Assembly (NCBI RefSeq): GCF_030817015.1
Contig: NZ_JAUSYS010000001.1
Span: 1,178,001 to 1,242,000 of the forward strand
Length of the DNA stretch: 64,000 nucleotides
Source: Arthrobacter sp. V1I7
GTDB taxonomy: Bacteria > Actinomycetota > Actinomycetes > Actinomycetales > Micrococcaceae
Direction: 5' to 3'
Shown: in pieces, positions 26,845 to 37,500 of the stretch
How the letters are laid out: the number at the start of each line of letters is the position of its first letter
Numbering within the stretch: position 1 is the stretch's first letter
Notes under the pieces: generated by a model
What the model was told of the DNA's origin: nothing
Databases searched by the model: none
The model's input: the letters and a program-made list of their open reading frames with translations, nothing else
Position numbers and translations under genes: made by a program

Positions 26845-27735
26845 TTGGACCTCGACAACCTGCTCAACTCGATCTTCAACTTCGAGAACTACGGCGAATT
26901 GCTCGTTCTAGTCCAGAACTCGATCTGGGCCGGGGCTGTCCTGGGCCTGTTGGGCGGCCTGGTCGGGACCTTCGTGATGAAGCGGGACCTGGCGTTCGCG
27001 GTGCACGGCATCTCCGAGCTCTCGTTCGCGGGCGCGGCGTTTGCCCTCCTGGTCGGCGTGGACGTGGTGCTCGGTTCCCTGGCCGGGTCGGTAGTGGCGG
27101 CGCTGCTGCTGGGCCTGATGGGCGTCCGTGCCCGGGACAAGAATTCGACCATCGGCGTTCTCATGCCCTTCGGACTGGGCCTGGGCATCCTGTTCCTGTC
27201 GCTCTATGAAGGCCGGGCCGCCAACAAGTTCGGTCTGCTCACCGGACAGATCGTCTCCGTCGGAACCGTCCAGCTCCAGGTGCTGGCCGGTGCCGCCGTC
27301 GTAGTGATGCTGGCCCTGATTGCCATCTGGCGGCCGCTGACCTTTGCCAGTGTTGATCCCGACGTCGCCGCGGCCCGCGGGGTACCGGTCCGGGCCCTTG
27401 CCCTCGGGTTCATGCTGCTGCTGGGCGTCAGCGTGGCGCTTTCCATCCAGATCGTGGGAGCCCTGCTGGTGCTGGCGCTGTTGATCACGCCCGCCGCCGC
27501 GGCCTTGCGGGTGACGTCCTCGCCCCGGCTGGTGGTGGCCCTCAGCGTGGTCTTCGCCGTGACCGCGACGGTGGGCGGCATCTTGCTGGCCCTCGGCGGC
27601 CGGCTTCCGATCAGCCCCTACGTGACCACCCTTTCGTTCCTGATCTACGTGGTCTGCCGGCTGATCGGCGGCATCCGGGCCAAGCGCGGCATCAACGGCC
27701 GGGTGCTGCGGAGCGAGCCGGTTCCCGTGTCCTGA
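26845..27735 (+). CDS. znuB: Zinc ABC transporter permease
   Basis: The 296-residue membrane protein has eight or nine predicted helices and the ABC-3 family pattern, with GLLGGLVGTFVMKRDLAF near the N-terminus and RGVPVRALALGFMLLLG and ALLITPAAAALR in the second half; the latter is the coupling-helix region that docks on ZnuC. It begins with TTG directly after the znuC stop codon, indicating translational coupling. The family also includes manganese permeases; the His-rich ZnuA and the Zur-type gene favour zinc. Confidence 0.92.
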   Translation: MDLDNLLNSIFNFENYGELLVLVQNSIWAGAVLGLLGGLVGTFVMKRDLAFAVHGISELSFAGAAFALLVGVDVVLGSLAGSVVAALLLGLMGVRARDKNSTIGVLMPFGLGLGILFLSLYEGRAANKFGLLTGQIVSVGTVQLQVLAGAAVVVMLALIAIWRPLTFASVDPDVAAARGVPVRALALGFMLLLGVSVALSIQIVGALLVLALLITPAAAALRVTSSPRLVVALSVVFAVTATVGGILLALGGRLPISPYVTTLSFLIYVVCRLIGGIRAKRGINGRVLRSEPVPVS

Positions 27736-27751
27736 GCCGGCCCGGCCGTGG

Positions 27752-28213
27752 CTATTTGCCGGCCTGCCTGGCCCTGCACTCCGGACACAGCCCGAAAATC
27801 TCCACGGTGTGCTCCACGGCGGTGAAGCCGTGCTCCTGCGCGATCCGGGCGGCCCACGCCTCAACGGCGGGCGCCTCGACTTCAACAGCCTTTCCGCAGT
27901 TACGGCAGAGCAGGTGATGGTGATGCCCGGTAACGGCGCAGCGCCGGTAGACGGCCTCGCCGTCGGCATTCCGGAGCACGTCCACGAGGCCGTCGTCGGC
28001 GAGGGACTGCAGAATCCGGTAGGAGGTGGCAAGCGAAACCGAGGTGCCCCGCTCGTGCAGGATACGGTGAAGCTCCTGCGTGCTCACGAAGTCCGCTAGC
28101 TCGTCGAGGGCGGCGGAGACCGCGAGGCGCTGCTTGGTGACGCGCTGCTCCTTGCCTGCGGCGGGAGCCGGGGCAGGGGTCCTGCTGCCGTCGGCGGGGG
28201 CGCCCTGGGACAT
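27752..28213 (-). CDS. zur: Fur-family repressor, probably Zur
   Basis: This 153-residue protein (from ATG 28213) has the Fur fold: a winged helix (KQRLAVSAALDELADFVSTQELHRIL, VSLATSYRILQSLADDGLVD), the metal-site motif YRRCAVTGHHHHLLCRNCGK with the His cluster and first CxxC, and a second C-terminal CxxC (GLCPEC). Position convergent to znuACB supports a zinc uptake repressor. Starts further upstream (GTG 28225 or GTG 28288) are possible, but a -10-like TAATCT near 28268-28263 makes the longest form unlikely. The first 30 residues are Ala/Pro-rich. Confidence 0.9.
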   Translation of the reverse strand: MSQGAPADGSRTPAPAPAAGKEQRVTKQRLAVSAALDELADFVSTQELHRILHERGTSVSLATSYRILQSLADDGLVDVLRNADGEAVYRRCAVTGHHHHLLCRNCGKAVEVEAPAVEAWAARIAQEHGFTAVEHTVEIFGLCPECRARQAGK

Positions 28214-28316
28214 TGACGAACTCACTTCACTGTCGGTTTCGTTGGCATGCTGGCAATGTCCAAGATTACCAGCCGGGGTCGTGGACACCGCGACGCCGGG
28301 TCCTTAGGCTGGCCCG

Positions 28317-28973
28317 ATGAAGCTGACGAAATTCACCCACGCGTGTGTCCGCCTCGAAAAGGACAACAAGGTCCTGGTATTCGACCCGGGAAACCTCTCG
28401 GAGACGGACGAGGCGTTGGCCGGCGCGGACGCCGTGCTGATCACCCATGAGCATCCGGACCACATCGACGTCGACGCCGTCGTGGCCGCCCTGCTGGCCA
28501 GCAGCTCACTGCAGCTCTTCGCGCCGGCCGGTGTGGCGGCGCAACTGCGCGACAAGGCGCCCGACGCCGGGTCCCGGATCCATACCGTGGCGCCGGGGGA
28601 GAAGTTCGACGCCGCGGGGTTTGCTATCCGGAGCTTCGGCGGGCAGCACGCCGTGATCCATCCCCAGATTCCGGTGGTGGCGAACGTCGGCTATGTGGTG
28701 GATTCCAATGTCTACCATCCGGGGGACTCCTTCGCGGTACCCGACGGTGTCGAGGTCCAGACCCTGCTGGTGCCGATCCACGCGCCCTGGAACAAGGTGG
28801 GGGAGGTAGTGGACTTCGTGATCGGCGTCCGGGCGCCCCAGGCGTTCCCCATTCACGACGGTCTGCTCAACAAGAGCGGGCTGGGCCTCGTCGAGGGGCA
28901 TGTCACGCGGATCGGTGCGCACTACGGCACCGAATACCGGCACCTCGCCAGTGGGGACTCGGTGGAGGTCTAG
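28317..28973 (+). CDS. MBL fold metallo-hydrolase
   Basis: The 218-residue protein has the metallo-beta-lactamase fold with the metal motif THEHPDHID at about residues 41-49 and later His residues in GGQHAVIH and FPIHDGLLN. It resembles the L-ascorbate-6-phosphate lactonase-like UlaG group in length and layout. The substrate is unknown. A -10 TAGGCT at 28305-28310 lies 6 nt before the ATG without a ribosome-binding site, so the transcript is probably leaderless. The divergent Zur gene lies 103 nt away. Confidence 0.82.
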   Translation: MKLTKFTHACVRLEKDNKVLVFDPGNLSETDEALAGADAVLITHEHPDHIDVDAVVAALLASSSLQLFAPAGVAAQLRDKAPDAGSRIHTVAPGEKFDAAGFAIRSFGGQHAVIHPQIPVVANVGYVVDSNVYHPGDSFAVPDGVEVQTLLVPIHAPWNKVGEVVDFVIGVRAPQAFPIHDGLLNKSGLGLVEGHVTRIGAHYGTEYRHLASGDSVEV

Positions 28974-28976
28974 AGC

Positions 28977-30074
28977 CTAGGCCGGCCACACTCCGGTCCC
29001 GAAGAACTCGCCGAGGGTGGCTTCGTGGGGGTCCGGGTCAAGACCCTGGGACTGCAGCCACTGCGGGCTGTAGTAGTTGCCCGCATAGCGGTCGCCGCCG
29101 TCGCACAGCAGGGACACCACGCTGCCGCGGCGGCCCTCGGCGATCATCCCGGCGATGAGCTGCCATACGCCCCAGAGGTTCGTGCCGGTCGACGGGCCGG
29201 CGTGCAGCCCGGCGTAGCGCCCAAGGTGCCGCATGGCCGCCACCGAGGCGGCATCCGGGACCTGGATCATATGGTCGATCACGGCCGGGACGAAGCTTGG
29301 CTCCATCCGGGGCCGGCCGATGCCCTCGATCCGCGAGGGGAGACCGGTGGCCTTCGAAGATACCGCGCCGCCGTCGCGGCAGTCCAGCCACGCCGGGTAG
29401 AACGCCGAGTTCTCCGGGTCGACGACGGCCAGCCTCGTGTTGTGCCGATGGTAGCGCAGGTACCGGCCGATAGTTGCGCTGGTTCCGCCGGTTCCGGCGC
29501 CAACGACGATCCAGCTCGGAATCGGGTGCTCTTCGAGTGCGAGCTGTCCGAAGATCGACTCGGCGATGTTGTTATTGCCGCGCCAGTCCGTGGCCCGCTC
29601 GGCATAAGTGAACTGGTCCATGTAGTGGCCGTTGCAGCTCCGGGCCAGTTCGGCGGCGGCCTCGTAGACCTCCGAAGCGTGGTCCACCAGGCGGCAGGAG
29701 CCGCCGTACTGTTCGATCAACGCAATCTTTTCCCGGCTGGTGGTCCGGGTCATGACCGCGATGAAAGGCAGGCCCAGCAGCTGCGCGAAGTAGGCTTCCG
29801 AGACAGCCGTGCTGCCGCTGGACGCCTCCACGATCGTGGTGCCCTCCTTGATCCAGCCGTTGACCAGGCTGAAAAGGAACAGTGAGCGCGCCAGCCGGTG
29901 CTTGAGGCTGCCGGTCCGGTGCGCGGACTCGTCCTTGAGGTACAACTGGACGCCCCAGTGCTCCGGGAGCGGGATGGAGTACAGATGGGTGTCGGCGGAG
30001 CGGTTGTTTTCGGCGTTGATCCGGCGGATGGCCTCGTCGGCCCAGGCCCGGTCCTGCATACTCTCTCTCGTCAC
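28977..30074 (-). CDS. cds1: PLP-dependent L-cysteine desulfhydrase, Cds1 type
   Basis: This 365-residue fold-type II PLP enzyme is related to cysteine synthase. The lysine for PLP lies in [11 protein letters not shown], followed by [13 protein letters not shown] and the phosphate loop [14 protein letters not shown]. The longer, distinct C-terminus ([19 protein letters not shown]) matches the mycobacterial Cds1 group, which releases H2S, pyruvate and ammonia from cysteine. I chose the GTG at 30074 because the -10 TAGGCT (30087-30082) lies 7 nt upstream, giving a leaderless mRNA. It is divergent from a sulfurtransferase gene. Confidence 0.85.
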   Translation of the reverse strand: MTRESMQDRAWADEAIRRINAENNRSADTHLYSIPLPEHWGVQLYLKDESAHRTGSLKHRLARSLFLFSLVNGWIKEGTTIVEASSGSTAVSEAYFAQLLGLPFIAVMTRTTSREKIALIEQYGGSCRLVDHASEVYEAAAELARSCNGHYMDQFTYAERATDWRGNNNIAESIFGQLALEEHPIPSWIVVGAGTGGTSATIGRYLRYHRHNTRLAVVDPENSAFYPAWLDCRDGGAVSSKATGLPSRIEGIGRPRMEPSFVPAVIDHMIQVPDAASVAAMRHLGRYAGLHAGPSTGTNLWGVWQLIAGMIAEGRRGSVVSLLCDGGDRYAGNYYSPQWLQSQGLDPDPHEATLGEFFGTGVWPA

Positions 30075-30152
30075 GGCACCAAGCCTACCGGCGGCTGCCA
30101 CGCGCCAACGATGCCCTGACGGATGCCCGGCCCGCATGGATAGAGTTGGCAG

Positions 30153-31013
30153 ATGCAGACACTTATGGACGCAGCCTCACTGAAGGACCGGCTGGACTCC
30201 GGCCGCCGCACCGTACTGCTGGACGTGCGCTGGGCCCTCGGCGATCCGCACGGACGCGAGCACTATCTGAAGGAGCACCTTCCCGGCGCCGTCTTCGTGG
30301 ACCTTGCCACCGAACTGGCGGGCCCCGCAGACCCGGCCCGCGGCCGGCACCCGCTCCCGCCGCTGGAGCAGTTCCAGGCATCGGCCAGAGCCTGGGGCGT
30401 CCGTACCGGCGACGTCATGGTCGCGTACGACGATAGCGGCAACATGGCCGCCGCGCGGCTCTGGTGGATGCTCCGGAACGCCGGCCTTACTGACGCCTGT
30501 CTGCTCGACGGCGGACTGGCCGCCTGGCGCGCCGCCGGATACGCGACGGAAAGCGGCGAACGGCAAGCGGAGACCGGGGACGTCGTTCTGTCGGACGGTG
30601 CCATGCCCGTGATCGACGCCGGGCGGGCGGCTTCCTGGGCCACACAGGGCGTGCTGCTCGACGCCCGGGCCGGCGAACGTTTCCGCGGCGAAATCGAACC
30701 CGTGGACCCGCGCGCCGGCCACATCCCGGGTGCGGTGAGTGCCCCCACCACCGGCAACCTCGGCGATGACGGCCGGTTCCTGCCGGCCGAAGAGCTGCGC
30801 GGCCGCTTCGCGGGCCTCGGCGTGCGGCCCGGCGCCCGCACCGCTGTCTACTGCGGTTCGGGCGTCACGGCAGCCCACGAAATCGCAGCCCTCACCATCG
30901 CCGGATTCCCGGCCGCGCTCTACCCGGGCTCCTTCTCGGAATGGTCCTGCAACCCTTCGAACGAGGTCGTGACTGGTCCGGCGCCCTATGCCGACAGCAT
31001 CGCAGCGGATTAG
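30153..31013 (+). CDS. Two-domain sulfurtransferase (rhodanese)
   Basis: The 286-residue protein has two rhodanese domains. The first (about 1-130) lacks a catalytic Cys, and the second carries the active-site loop [16 protein letters not shown] with the Cys at about residue 233. The CGSGVT loop is typical of thiosulfate or 3-mercaptopyruvate sulfurtransferases. A -10 TAGAGT (30141-30146) lies 6 nt before the ATG, so the mRNA is leaderless. The divergent neighbour makes H2S from cysteine, so the two genes probably act in sulfide and persulfide handling. Confidence 0.9.
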   Translation: MQTLMDAASLKDRLDSGRRTVLLDVRWALGDPHGREHYLKEHLPGAVFVDLATELAGPADPARGRHPLPPLEQFQASARAWGVRTGDVMVAYDDSGNMAAARLWWMLRNAGLTDACLLDGGLAAWRAAGYATESGERQAETGDVVLSDGAMPVIDAGRAASWATQGVLLDARAGERFRGEIEPVDPRAGHIPGAVSAPTTGNLGDDGRFLPAEELRGRFAGLGVRPGARTAVYCGSGVTAAHEIAALTIAGFPAALYPGSFSEWSCNPSNEVVTGPAPYADSIAAD

Positions 31014-31051
31014 CTGCCGCTGGCGCGCGGGTGCCGCCGACTATCGCACCG

Positions 31052-32727
31052 TTAGGCGGCCGGCTGCACTGCGAGGCGCGGCCGCCTGCGTATCTTTGCC
31101 CGATGCCGGAGTTCCTTCCGCTGGCTTCCGGCGGCGGGGTCGGGCGGATCTGGAGGACCGGCCGCATTGTGGGCGAGGGCCGTTCCGGTCATACCCGTCT
31201 CGGTCACACCCGTGCCGGGCAGGGGTGGCGCGGTGGAGTGGTAGCTGTGGCCGGTGGGGGTGGTGAGGTCGAGGCCGTGCCTGTGCTTGTTGGAGCCGGC
31301 GGCCCGGGTCGTGGCCGGCTTGTCCAGCCGGGGGTTTCCTTGGTGTAGTTGCAGGCTTCGCAGCGCCCGGCACCGTTGGCCGAGGTGGTCGGCCCGCCGT
31401 GCTGCCACGCAATGATGTGGTCCAGATGCCGGATCGGGGCGTCGCAGTAGGGGTGCGGCAGGTGTCGTCGCGGGCCTGGAGGAAGCGTCGGAGCCCGGCG
31501 GGGAAGAGCCGGGCCCGGGAGTCCATCGCGACCAGGTCCCCGGTGCCGGGGGCGGTGTAGAGCCGCCGCAGCCAGGTCTGCAGCTGGGGGTCGCCGTCGC
31601 TGCCGGCGACGCCGCGGGTTTCCGCACCGCCGGCCCAGTTCCCGGCGGCGCCGCGGGTGTCCGCACCGCCGGCCCAGTTCCCGGCGGCGCCGGCGCTGCC
31701 GCCCCCACTGAATTTGCCTCCGGTGCCCGGCGCTGAGCCGGCGTTTTTGATCAGTTCGCGGGCCCAGCCGGCGGGGACGATGCCGTAGCCGGGGAGCCGG
31801 GCGGGTTCGCTGTCGCCCTGGAACAGGGTCCGGTCGGTCAGAACGAGCTGGATCTCGAGTCCGGTGATCCCGCCGGGGGTGCCGGTGAGGCGTTCGACGA
31901 GCCCGTCGGCCATCAGCTGCCCGCGGCCCCGGGGATCCCCGCCGGCGCGGAGCGAATCGGCCTGCCGGGACAGGGCGGCGTAGGCGGCGACGCCGGCGGA
32001 GACCGGGAGCAGCGCGGTCAGGTACGTCATGGTGTCCGGGGCGGGGCGGAGGCTGACGTGCCGGTCACCGGCGGCGTGGCTGGCCCGCTCCGTGACCGAG
32101 CGCGGGTCCCGCCGGTAGGCGCAGGCCCGGGCCGCGGCAACCATGGCCCGGTCGCCGGCGCCGGTGAAGGATCCGGTGTCGGCGGCGAGTTCCTCGTCGA
32201 CGGCGCAGCGGTCCGCCGCGGACAGGCACGCGGTTTCCCTGACCAGGAGGGTGGCGCGCCATTCGTTGAGCTGCCCGGTCTCGAGCGCGGCGAGGGTGTG
32301 CGGCATTTCGGTCACGAGGGCTTTGGCCAGGCCCAGGAGCCGGCCGCCGCGGGCCGGGGATTCGCGCCGGGCGAGGGCGATCTGCGCCGCGACCCCGGCC
32401 CCGAGCTCGGCCGCGGGTATCCCCGCGGCACGCTGGGTCCGGCGCTGGGCGACATCGAAGGCGACCGCGATCCGGGCCTGCAGCGCGGCCGCGGCGGACT
32501 TCAGATCCTCGAGCTCCCGGAGCTGGTCAATCAGCCCGGGCCCCGGCACCGCCGCAGCCGGCCCCGCCGTCGTCGTGTTCGGCACCGAAGGCGCCGGCCC
32601 CGCCGCCGTCGTCGAGGTGGGAAACGCGCATGGTAGCGAGCAGGCGGGCGACATCCGGAACCGTCGCGCCGCTTCCAGCGCCGCCCCGTCCTCCCCGAAC
32701 CACTTCGGGCTCCCTATTGCCGTCCAT
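31052..32727 (-). pseudogene. DUF222/HNH endonuclease domain protein, frameshifted
   Basis: The main frame (about 31460-32650) carries the DUF222 domain typical of actinobacterial HNH proteins ([56 protein letters not shown]). At 31450-31453 one G is missing, and the HNH domain continues in a second frame ([32 protein letters not shown]). A further one-base loss near 31320 puts the conserved [16 protein letters not shown] in a third frame ending at 31052. The N-terminus may lie in yet another frame starting at ATG 32727. Decay or repeated homopolymer errors both fit. These genes are numerous paralogues in such genomes. Confidence 0.8.
31614..31691. repeat. Two tandem 39-bp repeats
   Basis: Units at 31614-31652 and 31653-31691 differ at one base. 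They encode two copies of a 13-residue unit ([12 protein letters not shown] with AA or VA) in the linker between the DUF222 and HNH parts. Confidence 0.85.
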
Positions 32728-32838
32728 GAACCAACTCAATCAGAGACCTACGACATTTATCGCGCCGATGTCCTGCCGCTTCCGACGACCGCGCGCAGAA
32801 ATTGGCCATGTTCCGGCGGCCGGGGGTAGCGTCGAGGC

Positions 32839-33996
32839 ATGACTCCCGGAAGCCCCGTACCGCCGCCCCTCGCGAAGCCGCTGCCCACTGTCGACATCCC
32901 GTCCGAGGCTTACCACGCGCCCCGCCTCGCCGCCGCCTATGGCGCCACCTCCAGTGACAGCGGACTTGTTCCGCTGACCATCACCCGGCGTGCGCCCAAG
33001 GAAGACGATGTCGAGATCGCCATTGAGTTCTGTGGACTGTGCCATTCCGACGTCCACGCCACCCGCGGTGAGTGGGGCACCCAGAGCTACCCGCTGGTTC
33101 CCGGCCATGAAATAGTCGGGCGCGTGACCCGCGTGGGCTCCGCCGTCGACGACTTCACGCCGGGGGAGCGAGTGGGCGTCGGCTGCATGGTCGATTCCTG
33201 CCGGCAGTGCGACAGCTGCCTGGACGGGCTGGAGCAGTACTGCGAAAACGGCATGGTCGGGACGTACGGCGCAAAGGACCGCCGCAACTCGGACAGCATC
33301 ACGCAGGGTGGCTACGCCAGCTCCATCGTGGTGGACCGCCGCTACGTGCTGCGGGTCCCGGAAAGCCTTGACCCGGCCGCCGCGGCTCCGCTGCTCTGCG
33401 CCGGCGTCACCACCTTCTCGCCGTTGCGCCACTACGAGGTCGAGGAGGGCGACGTCGTCGGGGTTGTCGGGCTGGGCGGGCTCGGGCACATGGCGGTCAA
33501 GCTCGCCAAAGCGATGGGCGCCGAAGTCAAGGTCTTCACCACTTCCGAGGCAAAGTTTGCCGCGGCCCGCGAGCTCGGTGCCGATGACGTGATTTTGTCC
33601 AGCGATGCGGCCGCGATGGAGGCCGCGAACCGGAGCATCGACGTCATCATCGACACGGTCGCGGCGCCGCACGACCTGAACCCCTATTTCCGCACCCTGC
33701 GCGTCGACGGGGCACTGTTCCAGCTCGGTCTGCCCTCGGAGGACATGCCCCCGGTGAACCCTCGGGCCCTGATCCGGCGCCGGATCGCGTACGCCGGATC
33801 GCTGATCGGCGGGATCGCCGAGACCCAGGAGATGCTGGACTTCTGCGCCGAACACGGCGTGGTGTCCGATGTCGAGGTGGTCCGGGCGGATCAGCTCAAT
33901 GAGGCCTATGACCGGATCGTGGCCGGTGACGTGAAGTACCGTTTTGTACTGGACGCCAGCACCCTGGGGTCACCTTCGGAAAGGGCGGATGTATGA
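32839..33996 (+). CDS. Zinc-dependent NAD(P) alcohol dehydrogenase, cinnamyl-alcohol type
   Basis: The 385-residue medium-chain dehydrogenase has the catalytic zinc motif GLCHSDVHATRGEWG with GHEIVGRV, the structural zinc site with four Cys (CRQCDSCLDGLEQYC), and the cofactor motif GLGGLGHMAVKLAKAMG. It matches the YahK/AdhC cinnamyl-alcohol group, which reduces various aldehydes with NADPH. A -10 TAGCGT (32827-32832) lies 6 nt before the ATG, giving a leaderless mRNA. The HIT gene overlaps its stop codon by 4 nt. Confidence 0.9.
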   Translation: MTPGSPVPPPLAKPLPTVDIPSEAYHAPRLAAAYGATSSDSGLVPLTITRRAPKEDDVEIAIEFCGLCHSDVHATRGEWGTQSYPLVPGHEIVGRVTRVGSAVDDFTPGERVGVGCMVDSCRQCDSCLDGLEQYCENGMVGTYGAKDRRNSDSITQGGYASSIVVDRRYVLRVPESLDPAAAAPLLCAGVTTFSPLRHYEVEEGDVVGVVGLGGLGHMAVKLAKAMGAEVKVFTTSEAKFAAARELGADDVILSSDAAAMEAANRSIDVIIDTVAAPHDLNPYFRTLRVDGALFQLGLPSEDMPPVNPRALIRRRIAYAGSLIGGIAETQEMLDFCAEHGVVSDVEVVRADQLNEAYDRIVAGDVKYRFVLDASTLGSPSERADV

Positions 33997-34421
33997 GCAC
34001 TCTCTTCACCAGGATTATCAACGGCGAGATCCCCGGCCGGTTCGTCTGGCGCGAGGACGATGTGGCGGCCTTCCTGACGGCGGCCCCGTTGGCCGACGGC
34101 CACACGCTCGTCGTACCCACTCAGGAAGTGGACCGCTGGACGGACGCTCCCCCGGAACTGCTCACACGCGTCATGGAGGTGGCCCAAAAAATCGGCGCCG
34201 TCCAGGTCGACGTCTTTGACGCCGCCCGGGCCGGACTGATCGTGGCGGGCTACGAAATCAACCACCTCCACGTGCACGTCTGGCCGTCCAACACGATGGC
34301 CGACTTCGACTTCGGATCGGCGGACCAGCACCCCGAGCCCGCGAAGCTTGATGCCAATGCGGAGAAACTCCGCGAAGGCCTCCGGAACGCCGGCTTCGCG
34401 GCGCACGTCCCGGACGCCTGA
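33993..34421 (+). CDS. HIT family hydrolase
   Basis: The 142-residue protein is a histidine triad protein with the catalytic motif HLHVHVWP at about residues 90-97 and the N-terminal segment FTRIINGEIPGRFVWRED typical of the Hint branch, which hydrolyses adenosine phosphoramidates and similar nucleotides. The triad reads His-x-His-x-His and is intact. It overlaps the dehydrogenase gene at ATGA, so the two form an operon. The link between the two activities is not known. Confidence 0.9.
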   Translation: MSTLFTRIINGEIPGRFVWREDDVAAFLTAAPLADGHTLVVPTQEVDRWTDAPPELLTRVMEVAQKIGAVQVDVFDAARAGLIVAGYEINHLHVHVWPSNTMADFDFGSADQHPEPAKLDANAEKLREGLRNAGFAAHVPDA

Positions 34422-34456
34422 TTCCAGCCGGCACCACCGGTAGCGGCAACTTTCAC

Positions 34457-34500
34457 TGGCGCCGGTCTGCACGCCCTGACGGGACGTCAGACCGGCGCCA
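34457..34500. terminator. Hairpin between convergent HIT gene and hrpA
   Basis: Perfect 13-bp arms (TGGCGCCGGTCTG with CAGACCGGCGCCA) enclose 18 nt. The right arm includes the last codons of hrpA. There is no long T tract, so the termination role is inferred from position. Confidence 0.5.
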
Positions 34501-37500
34501 GCGCCTTGTTGAGCACTGCCCGGATCCGTTTTTCCGACACCGAATACGCCGTTCCCAGTTCGACGGCGAACAGGCTCACCCGGAGCTCCTCGAGCATCCA
34601 GCGGACCTGGGTTAACTCGGCACCGGCCCGCCGTCCTGGCAGCAGGGCGGACACGGCGTCGTCGTAGTCGTCTTCCAAGGCCTGGACCGCTGCCATCTGC
34701 TGGGCATCCCGCTGCACATTAGTCGGAAGCTTCTCGAGGCGCTTCTCGATGGCGGCGAGGTAGCGCGGCAACTGGCTCAGCTGGGCGTAGCCCGTGCGTG
34801 CCACAAAGCCGGGGTAGACGAGCTGCTCGAGCTGGCTCTTGATGTCATTGAGCGCGCTGATCAGGGCCAGGCTCGTGGTTCCCTTCAGCTGCTTTTCAAT
34901 CCGCCGGGTGCTTGCCAGGATGCGCTCCACGACGGCGGTGACGGTGAAGACTGTGTCGATGAGTTCGGCGCGGACCTTCTCATACAGGGCCTTGAACGAT
35001 GCCTCATCCCAGGGCAATTCCGCGGGCGTGAGCTTATCGATGGCGGCGAGGGCGCAATCGGCGATCAGGGCCGACACGGAACCGTGCGGGTTCTGGCTGA
35101 AGGTCAGCTTCTCGGTGTTGTTCAGGTGCTCCAGGACGTAACGGTCCGGCGGCGGGACTTTGAGGGCGAGCAGGCGGATGACGCCGCCGCGCATGGCCTG
35201 CTCCTGTTCCGCGCTGGTCTGGAAGAGCCGCAGGGCAACGGAGCTGCCCTCGTCGACGAGCGCCGGGTAGCCGGTGACGGTGTGACCCGTGACGATGCCC
35301 TGGACCTGGCGCTGCACGGCGCCGAAAGTCCACTCGGTGAGACCGGACTTCTCCGTGAATCCGGTGGAGGCGGCGGCGTCTGCCCCGGACGCCGCGACGG
35401 CTCCGCTGGCAGGCCCAGCGTCATTGACCTGTCCGCCCTTTCCGGCCGCTTTCGCCACAGCCTTGGGCGCCGTGGTCCCCGGGGTGGCACCGAGCGATTC
35501 GGCGATCGCCCGGCGGGTGGCCGGGGCCAGCCGCTCCTGGAGCGCCGAGAGGTCCTTGTCCTCGTCCAGTACCTTCCCGCGTGAGTCCACGACCCGGAAG
35601 CTGACCCGCAGGTGCGGTGGCACGGCGTCCCAGTTCCAGGAATGCGGCGGGATGACCTGGCCCCGGATGCGGCGGAGGACCAACTCCAGCGAGGGCTCCA
35701 GTTCATCGGTGGCCGGATCGAAGCCGGCCTCCAGCGCTGCCACGGCCTGGCGCGCAACATCCGGGGCGGGAACAAAGTTCTTGCGCACTTGCTTGGGCAG
35801 TGACTTGATCAGGGCAGTGACAAGTTCCACGCGCTGACCCGGAATGAGCCAGCGGAAGGCGGCGTCGTCGAGCTGGTTCAGGAAGAGCACCGGAACCTCG
35901 GCGGTGACGCCGTCGGACGGGTTTGGCGGCGAGCCGGGGGCCACCGGGTGGAACTCGTAAGTCAGGGGCAGCTCGAAGCCCTTGTGCAGCAAGGTCTGCG
36001 GGTAGGCCGAATCGTCGAGGGCGTCGGCGTCTTCGCTGATCAGCAGTGCCTGGTCGAAGTCCAGCAGCGTAGGGTCCTGCTGACGCGCTTCCTTCCACCA
36101 CTTGTCGAAGTGCCGTTCGGAGACGACCTCCTTGCCGATCCGGGCATCGTAGAACTCGAACAGCGCCTCGTCGTCCACCAGGATGTCCCGACGCCGCATC
36201 CGCGCCTCGAGTTCCTCGATCTCGTGGAGCAGGGCGCGGTTCCGGTGGAAGAACTTGTGGTGGGTCTGCCAGTCACCTTCGACGAGGGCATGCCGGATGA
36301 AGAGCTCGCGGCTCAGCTCCGGATCCACTCTGCCGTAGTTGATGCGCCGGCTCGGGATGATCGGCACACCATACAGCGTGACCTTCTCATGGGCCATCAC
36401 GGAGCCCATCTTCTTGGACCAGTGCGGTTCGCTGTAGCTGCGCTTGACCAGGTCCGGGGCCACCTGCTCCACCCAGAGCGGATCGAACTTCGCGGCGACG
36501 CGGGCCCACAGCCGGCTCGTCTCGACCAGTTCCGCGGCCATCACGAACGTGGGGGACTTCTTGAACAGCGCCGAGCCCGGGAAAACCGCGAAGCGGCTGC
36601 CGCGGGCGCCGGCGTACTCGCGCTTGCGTTCGTCGAGGATGCCGATGTGGCTCAGCAGGCCCGAGAGCAGGCTGATGTGAATGCTCTCGTGCTTGCCTAC
36701 CGGGTCGGCCAGACGGGTGTTGTCTAGGCTGATGCCGAGCGGGCGGGCGAGCTGGCGCAGCTGGGCGAACAGGTCCTGCCACTCCCGGACGCGCAGATAG
36801 TTGATGAACTCGGTACGGCAGAGCCTGCGGAACTGGGTCGAGGAGAGCTCCTGCTGCTTTTCCTGGATGTAGTTCCACAGGTTCAGGAAGCCGGTGAAGT
36901 CGGAATTCTCGTCCCGGAAACGCGCGTGCTTCTCCGCGGCGAGCTGCTGCTTGTCCGTCGGGCGCTCGCGGGGGTCCTGGATGGTCAGGGCTGCCGCGAG
37001 AATCATGACTTCACGGACGCAGCCGCGCCGGCCGGACTCCACGATCATCCGGCCGAGCCTCGGGTCCACGGGCAGCTGGGCAAGCTGCTGTCCGACGGCG
37101 GTCAGCCCGCCACCGTTTCTTCCGGCAGCAGCGCCGGCCGGCCGGCGGCCGGGGCGTCCGCCGCCGTCGTCCGCCTGTTCCTGCGGCCGCGCGACGGTGA
37201 GGGCGCCGAGTTCGCGGAGGAGGGTGACGCCGTCGTTGATGGCCCGCGGGTCCGGCGGTTCCACGAACGGGAAGTTCTCGACATCCTTGGGGCCGCGGGC
37301 CACGCCCATGGCGGTCATCTGCAGGATGACGGCGGCAAGGTTGGTGCGCAGGATCTCGGGGTCGGTGAAGAGCGGCCGGGACTCGAAGTCCTCTTCCGAA
37401 TAGAGCCGGATGGCGATGCCGTCCGACACGCGGCCGCAGCGGCCGGAGCGCTGGTTCGCGGAGGCCTGGGAAACCCGCTCGATCGGCAGGCGCTGGACCT

